Below are positions 9,670-20,712 of a DNA stretch of 64,000 nt, one piece after another. The position numbers and the translations under genes are program-made. The stretch covers positions 248,001 through 312,000 of the forward strand of contig WSYJ01000014.1 in the NCBI GenBank assembly GCA_020186115.1, written 5' to 3'. Every line of letters starts with the position of its first letter. Within the stretch, counting starts at the first letter, position 1. The notes below the pieces were generated by a model, which saw nothing but the letters and a program-made list of their open reading frames with translations, did not search any database and was not told the origin of the DNA. This DNA comes from Histomonas meleagridis (lineage: Eukaryota > Parabasalia > Tritrichomonadida > Dientamoebidae).

Positions 9670-9828
9670 ATGTCAAAAAAAGATTTTAATAAATTATTGA
9701 AAGAGAGTCATGCTAGCTGTTTTGATGTTGATCAGATGTGGAATGAATATTATAAAATCAAAGATCAACACACTAGATTCAATATATGGATAAAAACGAG
9801 AAGAATTACCTTAACTTTACCGCACTGA
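9670..9828 (+). pseudogene. C-terminal scrap of the packaging ATPase, copy A
   Basis: A 52-codon frame beginning MSKKDFNKLLKESHASCFD and continuing QMWNEYYKIKDQHTRFNIWI aligns with the copy B ATPase end (EDFYYLIKESPASCFDADKL, LWNEYSEINDQHIRFNIYI). Unlike copy B it retains a plausible natural C-terminus (TRRITLTLPH). Walker motifs are absent, so this is only a tail and was probably moved by rearrangement. Confidence 0.55.
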
Positions 9829-9950
9829 AAACAAAGTGCAACCGATAATATTGGATCGAGCCTCTGCGAGACAAACAAGATTTGCCTGATAGTATTGGAA
9901 AAAAATATAATACTTTCATATATATATTCATATTCTATCTTAATATTAAT

Positions 9951-10343
9951 ATGAAATCATACGAGGAATATATCAAATTTGAATATGAAGGCAAATATAA
10001 GGTTGTTAATTTCAGATATTCTCATTATATATCAACAAAAATAGATATAAAGGCTCCTATGAAAAAACAATATATTATTATCGTTGAGTATTACGATGAT
10101 AAACTCAATAAACTTACTAATATCTAATTATTTGAAGTTGATAATGAGTTTATGAATGCTGAGAATGATATAATTAAATTCATCGAAAATAAATCAACAT
10201 GTAAATGTAATAAAAGCAAATTCAAAATAAATGATCTAAATGAGTGTTTTGATATTCTAAATACAAATAACACTAGAAATCTCGATAAAAATCCAAACGA
10301 AAAAATAAATGATAAAGATATGCGCGTGAAATTTGATATCTAA
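9951..10343 (+). pseudogene. Small element protein of unknown function, copy A
   Basis: From ATG 9951 the frame reads MKSYEEYIKFEYEGKYKVV, KIDIKAPMKKQYIIIVEYYD and ends at TAA 10125-10127. After a frame change it resumes as MNAENDIIKFIENKSTCKCN and ends at 10343 with DKDMRVKFDI. The layout (beta-rich N-terminal half, then a charged helical tail ending in ...FD-[IM]) parallels 23215-23697 of copy B, and the beta-rich half also resembles minus strand 12810-13010. No known domain. Possibly a minor virion or DNA-binding protein, but that is only a guess from context. Confidence 0.35.
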
Positions 10344-10977
10344 ATATGGCTTATATATATGAAATTAATAACGAATTAATCTGGGACAGATTCTTTTTAT
10401 TAAAATAAACTCATTCAGAAATAATGATAGTAGTTTAATCATTAACATAATTGTTTTATTTGTTATAATTCCCGCTCACGATTATCACTTTCTACTCAAT
10501 TTGGGATCTGGGATCAGATGTCGTCAGAGACTTTATGTATATTCGAGATTTAGTGTAAATTTATAGTGTCTTTGTTTCATTACGAAATCCCAAGAACACA
10601 TATGATAAAATGTCGGAGTTCTCTTTCTCTATATCTACTTGTGTATAATTTAACGTGTCTATACATTATTTCGAGTTGAAAGTAGTAAGTAGACTTCCGA
10701 CATTTTGCTCATCAATATCTCTGATATTATGGGATAAATCATCGTATATATAAAAACTCGATATTTCACTTTCTATATCGGAGAAAGTAGGAAATATGGG
10801 CTTTTATACCTCACATAAATAATGATATGACATGTAATTCATACAAAATCACCAGTATTTTATATCAAACACAACTACACGGTGAAAATAATCATAATGT
10901 ATGAAAAACAAAAATATAATTAAATATAAAAATAAGAATAGCCATGATCGCAAAGAAATAATTATTGATGAAAGCAA
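10344..10977. other. Non-coding AT-rich spacer
   Basis: No supportable frame. It contains a roughly 100-base interval bounded by an 11-base inverted repeat, listed separately. Confidence 0.4.
10607..10706. repeat. MITE-like interval with 11-bp inverted ends
   Basis: AAAATGTCGGA (10607-10617) and TCCGACATTTT (10696-10706) are exact inverted repeats enclosing 78 bases without coding potential. This could be a small non-autonomous element or a chance hairpin. No clear target duplication is visible. Confidence 0.3.
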
Positions 10978-11660
10978 TTGATATGGCTGCTACTAACTCT
11001 GTTTTTAAATAAGAATAAAAATAATATAAGTAATATGATAAAATGGTGTAAGATAACTAATTCTACTAATTGGAAACCTATAGAGATAAGCTACGAGAAT
11101 GTTAATAACTATAATTTCTATCGTTTCTTAGAATGTCATAAAGATCTAAAGTTTGTTCATCGGTAATTATACTGATAATATTGATATTAATAAAAATATG
11201 ACGTTTAAATATATTGAAAACGCTGAAAAAATTATATTTTTTAATGTTGTATTTAATACAACAGCTACATCTGTTGAAGATTCGATGGATATTATGATAA
11301 GATAGATAATCCACAAAAATATATTTTTAATTTTATTTGTGATGAATATATATATCGAATCTATAAAGAAAGAATGTTAAGACATGTATTATTATCAGGT
11401 AAGATATTTTATGAAAATGACACGAATAATAAAAAAATGAATGGTAATATATTATTGAATAGTTCAACTTCAGAGAATCAAATAGTGCAAATAAATGGAG
11501 ATGAACATATTATTACGAAAGATATATGGTTAACTGTATTTTCAGAAATTGAAACCTATGAAAAATAAAGATCATATAATAATATAATCATTGAAGGAGA
11601 TCCAGAATTTCTGAATAAAATGATGAAATTGATAAATATACAGCATATCAATATCCATTT
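10978..11660 (+). pseudogene. Unknown Polinton-associated gene remnant
   Basis: Successive plus-strand pieces read IKWCKITNSTNWKPIEISYE, NVNNYNFYRFLECHKDLKFV, IDINKNMTFKYIENAEKIIF and, from 11374, MLRHVLLSGKIFYENDTNN with VQINGDEHIITKDIWLTVFS. Stops and frameshifts separate them. The alternating short strands and Asn/Asp-rich turns suggest a beta-structured (perhaps capsid or fibre) protein, but I recognise no family and no copy B counterpart was found. Confidence 0.3.
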
Positions 11661-12369
11661 TTATTCATAATCGAGTATTTTAATGATTTCACCATTACAT
11701 TTATCATATATAGTATTCTTAAATTCGGGTTTATGATTTTTTTTTTCACAACAATCCATCATGCTAAGGTAATATATATTTAACATAAACATTTTTGAAA
11801 ATAATTGAATTTTTCTCTGCTTATTTTGAACATCTAAATATATAATCTTTTTTTGAATCAACATTATTAAACATGTTTCTGGCATTACATTCTATAGCAA
11901 AATGATGACTATTCTTATGAATTTTTAGATTTTCTCATTCTTTCTAACAAAATATTAGTATATTTTTAATAATGAAATTATTGTTTTCATTCGTCAATTG
12001 GAGTATTTAATATTTCACAATGTTATAAAAATATATCAATAATAACCTACACAATCATAGTTTTTATCAGTTATAATGTGCATACTAACATTATTATCGA
12101 TTAATAACATAAATTTAATTAATTTTTCATTTTTAATGATCAGGTTTTTCATCAGTAGTTTATTTTACGAGATGATATTTATTCATAAATCGTTTTAGAG
12201 TATAATTAATATTATTAGCAAATTTACTATTTAAAGGATATACTACAACAAAGAATATCTGTAATGAGAAGATCGATGATAAAATGAAAATCGAAAAGAT
12301 ACCTATAAATTTATAATTAGTCAAATATATCGACAACACCAAGAAAATTTATTTAAATGAAATAAAAAT
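11661..12369. other. AT-rich DNA with only short frames
   Basis: Minus frames at 11661-11885 and 12160-12342 are short and Ile/Lys/Phe-rich, as expected by chance at this base composition. No motif supports a gene. Confidence 0.35.
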
Positions 12370-12748
12370 ATCTCATTACATCCAGGAAGTTTCAAATTCT
12401 GATGATTTCACTAAAGCCAATGAATAAAAAGCTAAAGTTTAACATTAGTAGGTAATTGCTAGATATGAAAATGAATTATTAGAAAAACAGAACGAAGCTA
12501 AATAACAGTATGAGCAAGAAAAAATAAAAAAAATGATTATGTTAACACCCGAAAAATATAAACCTTCTGATGAAAAAAATATAAATAATATAACAGCGAG
12601 TTATGAGAAAATATTGGCAAAAAAATATTCACAACAACCAGGTTTCAGAGCATAAGTCAGATTTGATAAAATTCGTGAAATGGCAATTCAACAAGAAAGA
12701 GATACAGTTGATACATAAATTGAGTTAAAAAAATTACAAGCACTTTAA
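12370..12748 (+). pseudogene. Coiled-coil element protein remnant
   Basis: The frame reads IARYENELLEKQNEAK, YEQEKIKKMIMLTPEKYKPS, NITASYEKILAKKYSQQPGF and RFDKIREMAIQQERDTVDT, interrupted by several TAA codons without frame change. Composition (Glu/Lys/Gln, heptad-like) indicates a coiled coil. It may relate to the plus-strand coiled coil at 21770-22251 of copy B, though similarity is weak. No function assigned. Confidence 0.35.
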
Positions 12749-12809
12749 ATTACTATTGGTCCAAAATCTGAAATTAGGATAACTTATAAATAATATATCG
12801 TAAAGCATG

Positions 12810-13010
12810 TCAAGAAAATCTAAAATTTAATGATTCGATAAGTTCTGTATTATTATCATAAAATTTAACGCCAACAAGAATATTATTATGAAGTATATAT
12901 TTGTTTGTTGGTAAATCTATTATCACTGTTGTATTTTGATTATATTTAAACACTAAAACGGCGTAATCAATTTTATATTCTGATCCTGAATAATTGTGGA
13001 ATAATTTCAT
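12810..13010 (-). pseudogene. Short beta-rich element protein fragment
   Basis: ATG at 13010 gives MKLFHNYSGSEYKIDYAVL and ends NILVGVKFYDNNTELIESL plus NFRFS. The ending parallels ILVNMKFYNQNLKLLSAVN of the gene at 23215 in copy B, suggesting a shared fold or duplicated fragment. 66 codons, no disruption inside, but probably only one domain of the original. Confidence 0.3.
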
Positions 13011-13085
13011 TTATCAAAGGTTAAAATCAGATAAAAAGATAACAACAATATAATTACCGATCATAGAAAATATTTATTTCTACAT

Positions 13086-13296
13086 CAATGATTGCGTAAT
13101 ATATAAATATGTCATTGCTGTACGTTCTGATATGTTTAAAAGAGCGAAACGTGTCGGATTTAATATACCATATGAAAAACATGACAACATTAATGTTAAG
13201 ATTCACGAGTCAATACCAAATACTGCAAAAGGTAGATTTCTTTCTTTATTGAATTCAGGCAATTGCGAAATTACGATTGCTGGAAGATAGGATTCG
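13086..13296 (+). pseudogene. Short element gene, copy A of the VIYKYVI family
   Basis: The frame reads YINDCVIYKYVIAVRSDMFK, RAKRVGFNIPYEKHDNINVK and LLNSGNCEITIAGR before a stop. It matches residue by residue the copy B frame at 26252-26482 (FYIEDLVIYKYVIIANSNTL, HDNVNMKIKIP, DFNKNDVTICTG). Two independent copies with the same layout argue for a genuine small element gene. Function unknown. Confidence 0.4.
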
Positions 13297-13519
13297 CCAA
13301 ATATATTTCATTAGAAAGTACCATTTATTTTGACTATAGATATGAACCCTTAACGAAAGGAGTAAATTTACAATATGAGCGTTTTTCGGATGATTTGACG
13401 CGAATATTGCATGTTTGCTGAAGTTACTGAAAGGCTAACTTATTTGTATTTTCAATCCATGATTTTTAATAAATATTATCCCCAAAAATAATACATTAAA
13501 CGATTAAATAATATTTATA

Positions 13520-14455
13520 TCTTGCTCCTCCGACAATCATCTGCTAGATTGATGCATTAATAACTTCAATTTGACTCCTACCGTCAGATTTCATTGCTCT
13601 AACTTTCGATAATGCATCTTCAAAGTATATACCTGTTGGTGCGATGTAATCAACATTCTTCATAGCTGTATTAGCTGATCTATTTACAAATAATTTGTAC
13701 TCGTACGGTATCTGTACTTGATATTTCGCTTATAAAATCTTCGCTGTCTGCGAACAATAATTTTATGAAAAAATTAGAATTATCCTTACCATGCCATGCT
13801 CTTGTTTGAGTATTAACATCAGAAGCATTATATGTATTCTTATAAGAATACGGGTAAACAGAAGTTTTTATATCTCTTGCTAAAGAACTCAAAAGGCTAT
13901 ATTTGAGATTTACAGCATCAGAAAGCTTACCGCTCCAGTTTGAATAATATCGCATATTCAATAACATCAAGAAATTACTTATTGGAATTTTTAAAGTAAT
14001 CTTAACAATGACTTTTTCTGCTGAGGTAATAGCGCTATAAATCGGAACGATTTTTTTCTTGTGTTAAATCTTTTGCCGCTTTCTTTGTTATCTTAAGATA
14101 AGAAGTCAACATCTTGTGTTTTTTTTTATCAACAGATGATTTAGCGATAACTACTAAAATATCGAATTCAATAGTTGGTAAAATGACAGGTGACATAGAT
14201 GAACATGCATTAGATATATTTGAAAAATAAAAATAATTTATTTCATTTTCATTTTCCAAAATTGAAGAACGTAAACCAAAAAAAGAACCTAACATCAATA
14301 AATCATCAATAGATGAAGTACGACGATTAGCTCTACTTGATGATGAAGTACCTGTAAAATATCCATCTTTTTACGAATTTTTAATGCAAAATTCGAAAGT
14401 GATTTTTCGTATTCTTAAATTTGATTTATCATTAAAAAATATTTAAAATTAATAA
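13520..14455 (-). pseudogene. Candidate virion structural protein of the Polinton-like element (unidentified)
   Basis: A roughly 300-codon minus-strand coding region is spread over frames: TGTSSSSRANRRTSSIDDLL, LGSFFGLRSSILENENEINY, SPVILPTIEFDILVVIAKSS, YLKITKKAAKDLTQEKNRS, ITSAEKVIVKITLKIP, SNWSGKLSDAVNLKYSLLSS, NTQTRAWHGKDNSNFFIKLL and YIAPTGIYFEDALSKVRAMK. Strand-rich segments with Ser/Asn loops would suit a jelly-roll capsid or penton protein. That is inference, as no diagnostic motif was recognised. One frameshift near 13980-14050 and one stop near 13680 disrupt it. Confidence 0.35.
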
Positions 14456-16227
14456 ATGAGGCAACAAAACTTGTTAGATATGGTATTCCAATATCACCAA
14501 CATAAGACTATGTCAGAATATCATCAAATCATTATAGATAGATTTATAATAAATTTTTTAAGAAAGAACCAAATTAATACATGATCAGATTCAAATGAAT
14601 TCAAGAATTAATTAATGATATTATTATAAAATATAATATAGATTGGTACCCTCCAACCAATGGGAAAATTTGAATACCTTGCTTTCAAAAAGTGGAAATG
14701 TCTTTCAATCATGCGTGATTTTTTGAATAGCATTGAAAAAATCTCATTCAAAATATTTTTGTGAGAAAATATCCTTTTTTATATTTGATTTCTATGTTTT
14801 ACATTTCTTGACATGAAAATTTCTGAAAATTTATAAAATGTCAATGCTGAATTATTATTGATTGAGCTCATTATCAAAATTCACTAATGCAATATAGAAA
14901 GCTAAAATGAGAAAGATGACAAATGTGGATTCTACTGAATAATATTATTATAATATGTGCTTAGTTGCTTAGATTTCATAATTGCACGATGCATTGTTAT
15001 AGATTAAACACTAAACTTTTAATTATATTTAAAAATTAATAACACAAAAATGAGTAGTGAATTCATTTGTCGATTCTTCCCAGTGTAAAACATAAGAATC
15101 ACGATATTTTATCAAAAAAAAGATTCATCTGAGTTTATTAGATTTCATTATCAAATAAATTCAACAAAATATTTTTTACAATACAAAACAAATAATGAAA
15201 GCTAATGCTATTATTGAAAAGATTCATTATACGAAGTATTTTGAAAAATATGAGAATTATCAAAAAACATCATTGATGAAATTATCAGTAATAAGTATGT
15301 ATAGGAGTTAACAAGCATCCGATTGCTAATTCAGCTGAATTCCTTCTTCTTCTCCTGATGCAAGTGAAATGTGTTTATCTCTAATAATGCCATTTTCTTT
15401 GTTATAATTTCTATACGTGAAGAAAATGTCATTGATTGTTTGGAATCAGTTTCATCACATAATCAGATTTTAATATAACTTTCTGTAAAAATCTCATCCT
15501 GAATTCTATATATAATATACCAAAAATTATGCATATCGGAATTTAATGTTAATATTTTCGGATATACCTAATGATAGGATTCAAATTATTTAAAAATCTT
15601 TCATGAATTGATTAATTCGACTTAACTCTAATCGAATTAAATACATACTCCATTTTTCCTTAATTTCCAACCATCACAAAATAATCTAAAAATGTTTAAC
15701 GATAGTTTCGTATCATCGATTATTATGTGTTTAACTAATTCGATTAAAAATCATCAAAATGAAGCTAATATTATCATAGAGTTACCTTTATTCATTGTAT
15801 CGATAATTCCTTATATGTGTGATTCAATATGTTTGAAATTTGCTGATTCATTAATTTTCAAATAAAATTTTCAATGATAATAAATCAAATTCTTTAAATT
15901 TTTCAAATGCGATGAATCATTCGAACTGTATCTTTCACAACATAGAAAAATTTGTATAAAAAAAATATAATTTTATGCTCATTATAAATGAAAATGTAAA
16001 GGATCGAGAATAATTATAAAAAAAAAAAAACTAAAAATCTTAAATATATTATTTTCACATATTTTTTATTAAACTTTGGAATTCAAATTACAATTTTTCC
16101 TATCAAGCATTCGAACTATATCTAATTATGTATGATGACTAACAAAGTACTGTATCAAATATTACATATAATTTCCGAAATATATTTTTTATACAGATAT
16201 GAAAATATTAGAATGAGAAAAATTCGA
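14456..16227. other. Long AT-rich stretch with degraded sequence, no gene
   Basis: No frame with convincing composition. Short scraps such as MKANAIIEKIHYTKYFEKYE (about 15188) and MFNDSFVSSIIMCLTNSIKN (about 15690) hint at decayed genes, but neither is recognised. It forms the spacer between Polinton copies A and B. Confidence 0.4.
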
Positions 16228-16470
16228 ACCATTGATATCAATCCCTTCTTGTTTAACAATTATACGAACTTTTTGTCTGTATAACCATTTTAAGATGCTG
16301 ATATAAGTGCTGTACTATATATAGACAAATAATTTTCGAATATTATAATGAAATATTATAATATTAAAACAAGACTTAAATTGAACAAATAAATGCTTTA
16401 GTATTAATATCAATTCCTCTATGTTCAGGTAGTAATTTAACTATAATTCCAAACTCATTTATCCAAAAAG
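16228..16470 (-). pseudogene. Ankyrin-repeat remnant
   Basis: Minus strand reads EFGIIVKLLPEHRGIDINTK (about 16392-16455) and, nearer 16300, TALISAS then NGYTD, the classic TALxxAxxNG of ankyrin repeats, with a stop between. It is the end of a trichomonad ankyrin gene lying between the two Polinton copies and may mark the original insertion locus. Confidence 0.5.
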
Positions 16471-16799
16471 TGAAATTTTTTTGAAGAATTAACCATCACA
16501 CACGTTCATTTCTGAGAGAAAACACGGGAATTCCCGTTGAACTCGACATATTTATAGTATTATATGTACATAAATTTATATTATCGAATATTTTTGAAAT
16601 TACCAAAAACATGTGAGGGTTGGCTCTGTAGTGATGCATTATTTAATTAACCTTTTGAAATTAAAATGAGGTCTTTTCAACTTCAATTAAAAGATAAATG
16701 TAATAGAAAAAGAGTCCGTAGAGAAGGTGATTTATGTTATTGTTACTTTTTAAAGGATGAGTATAAAAATATATATCATCTAACAAAACATATTGATAA

Positions 16800-17131
16800 T
16801 GATTAAATTTTATAAACGGCTACTGTATTATTATCGATTATTGAAGTTATGCTTCTTATAATCATACTGTTTATTTTTGTTGTTAATACAGTATCATCAT
16901 CTAAAATACTGCCGTCATATAAAACTTTATCTTTTATATAATATTTATGAAATCATTAATTTTAGAATAATAGTCTCCGTGAGTTGCAAAATCAACAGTA
17001 TCTTGATTAATACTGATATCTTGTTTTATAGTATCACCTAATTGAAATATTTCATTAGCAATATGTTTATCAACACATATTCCTATTAACTCTTTATAAA
17101 AACCTGTACTTTTAACAGAATGTATACTCAC
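16800..17131 (-). pseudogene. Fibre C-terminal domain, copy B, inverted from its gene body
   Basis: Reads KSTGFYKELIGICVDKHIAN, QDISINQDTVDFATHGDYYS and then, after a frame change, LYDGSILDDDTVLTTKINSM and ITSIIDNNTVAVYKI. The VDFATHGDY segment followed by a beta-rich end is a plausible C-terminal domain of the fibre proteins. Natural continuation is expected after the plus-strand fibre (VFITGYVNKLNGRNKYISTT near 17.9 kb), so this end has been inverted. The breakpoint lies near 17,110-17,131, where the two strands overlap. Confidence 0.5.
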
Positions 17132-17935
17132 AACATCATAAACAACGATTTAATAATATATGGTAATTTAGAAGTAAATCATATTAATAATATACCTGTT
17201 GATAACTTCTCTTTAACAAGTCATAATCATGATGATAAATATTCTTTAATAAATCATACTCATAATACTATAAATAACGACTTAACTGTTAACGGTAAGA
17301 TTAATAATTATTATTTGAATAACGGGTCTAATGCAAATAATTTATTAAACACATTGCCTTGTATAGCTACTATTAAATCAGACGGTGTTATGGAAGTAGG
17401 TCGCTATATAGATTTTCATGATAATAATGAATTCAACAGTGATTATACTTGGAGAATAACATCTGCTGATTCATTAGAGTTTAAAAGAAACGGTTCTGGA
17501 TCAATTACTTTTAACAGTAACGGTAATATAAATTGTAATACTGTTAACGGAATTAACTTGAATAATTTAGCATTAACGAGTCATACTCATGAACCAAAAG
17601 ATATAGTTCCTTATCAAAATGCTGTATTAAGAACAGGTAGATTTTTAGATTTTGTATATCATGATCAATCAACAGCAGCACCCGGAACATATACTTGGAG
17701 AATTACTTCTTATCAAAATGAATTAGGATTTTAACATGATTCTAATGATACTTATAGAAAAGCAATTATTAGCAGTTCAGGAGGAGGTCAAATTAATAAA
17801 ACAATAATACATAACAGTCCTATTTCTGAAAATGAAAATATTGATGATTTTATTGTCGGAAAGCCTGTATTTATAACGGGTTATGTTAATAAATTAAACG
17901 GCCGGAATAAGTATATTTCTACAACAGATTCTACT
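17120..17935 (+). pseudogene. HxH-repeat fibre-like protein, copy B, 3' part after an in-frame stop
   Basis: ATG 17120 opens MYTHNIINNDLIIYGNLEVN. Then come LTSHNHDDKYSLINHTHNT, NNDLTVNGKINNYYLNN, a beta module with IATIKSDGVMEVGRYIDFHD and YTWRITS, NGNINCNTVNGINLNNLALT and a second ...TGRFLDFVYHDQS / GTYTWRITS module. TAA at 17732-17734 ends the frame, but the same frame continues HDSNDTYRKAIISSSGGGQI to about 17935. Repeating HxH-x-D-D-K-Y and beta modules are the build of trimeric receptor-binding or tail fibres in phages and some large dsDNA viruses. In a Polinton this would be a virion attachment protein (inference). Confidence 0.55.
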
Positions 17936-18800
17936 AACTGTATGATTTATAAAAAAATATTTATCGTCATGATTATGTGTTGTTAATGAGTATTCACTGT
18001 GATTATGAGAACTTGGCGGGTAAGTTGTTGATTTATCAGTAATATCATTATAACTATAAGTATGATATATTAAAGAATATTTATCGTCATGATTATGTGT
18101 TGTTAATGAAATATTATTAGTATCAATTTTGTTAATAGAATTACAACTAATATTACCGGTTTTATATACACTCACGTAATTACCGCCACAAGTTTTAAAT
18201 CTTAAACAAGTATCAATATTATCATCAGAACCTACGTAATGTTCAATGACACTACAATCATCGCCATATGGTAATACACCTATTTCCATTATGATAGAAT
18301 TACCTGTTACTGCATTAGATCTATAAATAAATAATCCTTGATAAATATTTGTATCATCTGGATATTTGCTGCAATCAATATTGATATTACGTTTTGATGT
18401 TAATATTCTACATGAAATATCATTATCTACTAATAAATCTTGTTCAACCTTTGTCCAAACTCCGTATTCATTATACGATATTCCTGTTAACTTATTATTA
18501 ATATCAGTTAAACTTTCATTAGTTAAATACTGATCATGAGTATGTGTATTCAATGAAAAGTTGTTAACAGGTATATTATTAATATTATTTGTTGTTATGT
18601 TACCATTAACTTTTAAATACTGATTAATGTTAGTATATATTTAGTAGATATCTTTTTCCTCCTCATTTTCATTAACAATTGTTACTAATAAATCCTTATG
18701 ATAAGTAATACCAGTATAATTATTTAAATCAGAGTTTATTAAGTAATTATCATGAGTATGATTAATAAAACGTTTATATATCTGACAGTCTACTAATAAC
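17894..18800 (-). pseudogene. HxH-repeat fibre-like protein fragment, copy B
   Basis: The main frame (to 18553) reads THTHDQYLTNESLTDINNKL, VDNDISCRILTSKRNINID, IYQGLFIYRSNAVTGNSIIM, LPYGDDCSVIEHYVGSDDNI, TGNISCNSINKIDTNNISLT and two NHDDKY boxes. Upstream, across a TAA near 18643, the same protein continues (NHTHDNYLINSDL, INQYLKVNGNITTNN). It is convergent with, and partly duplicates, the plus-strand fibre: the same roughly 40-base NHDDKY-encoding segment occurs at 17,951 and 18,075. It continues in order from the fibre at 18817-20422. Confidence 0.55.
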
Positions 18801-18816
18801 ATACCTAATTCATTAG

Positions 18817-20422
18817 TTACTTTAGTCCTTTAGTAACATCTTCATAATAATATTTAAAATTCTTAGATATAGTATTCATTTCAGGAGATAGATTTATTAA
18901 ATAGTTATATTCATTAAAATTGTTATCAATATCATCATCATCAGGGCCTTCTAAATCATCAGAATTTTCATCAGTTGATATATCATATTCATCAAATACG
19001 ACAGATCTTAATGTAGGTATAGGTATGTAACCCCTGGCTCCTGTAAATACATTTTTTAATCTGCTAATTAATGTCATGGCCCAAGAACTGTTTTTAATAC
19101 TGTTACATACTTTATATACTAATTCAGCAAATTCTGCTAATGACATAGCAAATGAAAATGCATTTAATAAATATTCTAACCAATTCTTTTTATATCCAGA
19201 TATGTCTTCACCGGGGAGCTCCTGTAAATAATTCTTGTATATCATCATAATCTATAATCATTTGTTTTGTTAAATAGTATTCTGATGTTAATACTCCGTC
19301 AATATTAACTATATCATAAGTATGTCCAGAATCTTCTAACATAATACTATTACCATTAGGAAAGTTCATTAATAAATTGTTTTCAACAGTTTCTTTTTCA
19401 GTTGTATGATCATAAGTTGATATATTAATACCGTTATCAAATAATATTACGTCATCAATTGTTAAAATACCGTCTTCAATAAGTGCTATATTATTAGTAT
19501 CAATTTCGTTGATTTTACCGTTAAAATTAAGATCCTGATTAATTAACGTATATTTTTCATAAATATCCTCTTCTTCTTCAGTAGTTCCAATATAATTTTC
19601 ATTATAATATATACCTGTAGTATTGTAATGAGTATGATTTATTAATAAGAAATTATCGACAGTTATATTGTTAATAGAATTGACCCTTAAATCATGATTT
19701 ATTAACCTATATTTTTTATAAATATCCTCCTCTTCCTCATCAACTTTAATATGATTTTCAATATAATATATACCTGTTAGTTTATTGTTAATATATCTCA
19801 AATTAGCATTTGTTAAATAATCACAGTGAATATGATCTATTAAAGCATATTTATCATCATGATGATGTGTATTTAAAGAAATATTATCAGTATTAATTCC
19901 GTTAATAGAATTACGACTGATATTACCGCTATTACTAAAACTTATCGTGAAACCTCCTTTTGCTTGATAACTTAATGTATTTGTAACAGCTCTTATTCTC
20001 CAAGTATTATCACCGTCATTATTATGATGAAAATCAATATATTGACCTACTTCCATAACACCGTCTGTTTTAACAGTCGCTATACAAGGAATTGTTATTG
20101 TTGAATTAGATCCTCCTCCTGCACTGTTTAGAATATAATAATTATTAATTTTACCGTTAACAGTAATATCATTATTAAATATATTATGAGTATGATCTAT
20201 TAAAAAATATCTGTCATCATGAGTATAATCTTTTAATGCAAAATCTTCTGTAGAATAACCGTTAATAGTTTCTATTAGAAATTCTTCATATGAAGTCAAT
20301 ACTCTATCAATATTACTAACCATTTGTTTCAAATTAGCATTATTTATAATATTGTATCCTGTAATAATATCATCTACTAATATATCATTTATTAAAACAA
20401 GGTTTCTGATATCATTATTCAA
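18817..20422 (-). pseudogene. Long fibre-like protein with one frameshift, copy B
   Basis: The 404-codon frame (19208-20422) has no ATG at its first codon (TTG); the first ATG is at residue 34. It contains several HxH boxes (YTHDDRYFLIDHTHN, NTHHHDDKYALIDHIH, INHTHYN), the module VGQYIDFHHNNDGDNTWRIR and acidic EEEEDIY linkers, and ends YYLTKQMIIDYDDIQELF. A frameshift at 19208-19248 leads into a second frame (to 18817) with EDISGYKKNWLEYLLNAFSF, two helices, and an acidic end (DDLEGPDDDDIDNNF). The same C-terminal order occurs in copy A near 4.1 kb, supporting a single original protein. Confidence 0.6.
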
Positions 20423-20439
20423 AGGATTAATTATGATAT

Positions 20440-20673
20440 AACGTTATCATATAAATCATGAAACCAAGTATTTGGTCTTTTACTAAATATTTTTATCATA
20501 TACGGTTTAATAATATCTTTTATTTAAATAAATTTATCTATCAAACGTTGATTTACAATACATTTAATTTTTTTACTTTTGACATTAAAATGTTCATTTT
20601 TGACATGTTCCTTTACATGATTATATGTTTTAAAATGAGTCTTATCTACAGTATCATTTATTGATGTTTGCAT
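20440..20673 (-). pseudogene. Possible DDE integrase N-terminal fragment
   Basis: ATG 20673 opens MQTSINDTVDKTHFKTYNHV. The frame passes one TAA and continues DIIKPYMIKIFSKRPNTWFH followed by DLYDN before ending beside the fibre gene. The HxTW-like/W-x-x-D-L pattern after an FSK(R/H) segment resembles the entry to the catalytic core of Polinton retrovirus-like integrases (first catalytic Asp). Everything after the first motif is missing, apparently replaced by the fibre sequence. Weak support; it could instead be an unrelated N-terminal domain. Confidence 0.3.
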
Positions 20674-20712
20674 ATTATTTATTACATATAACAGTTATTT
20701 TTCGATAATGAG

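Noticed and set aside
17120-20422. Bacteriophage contamination suggested by tail-fibre-like repeats
   Set aside because: The fibres share base composition with, and are interleaved with, Polinton-type polymerase, ATPase and eukaryotic transposase remnants in one continuous eukaryotic context.
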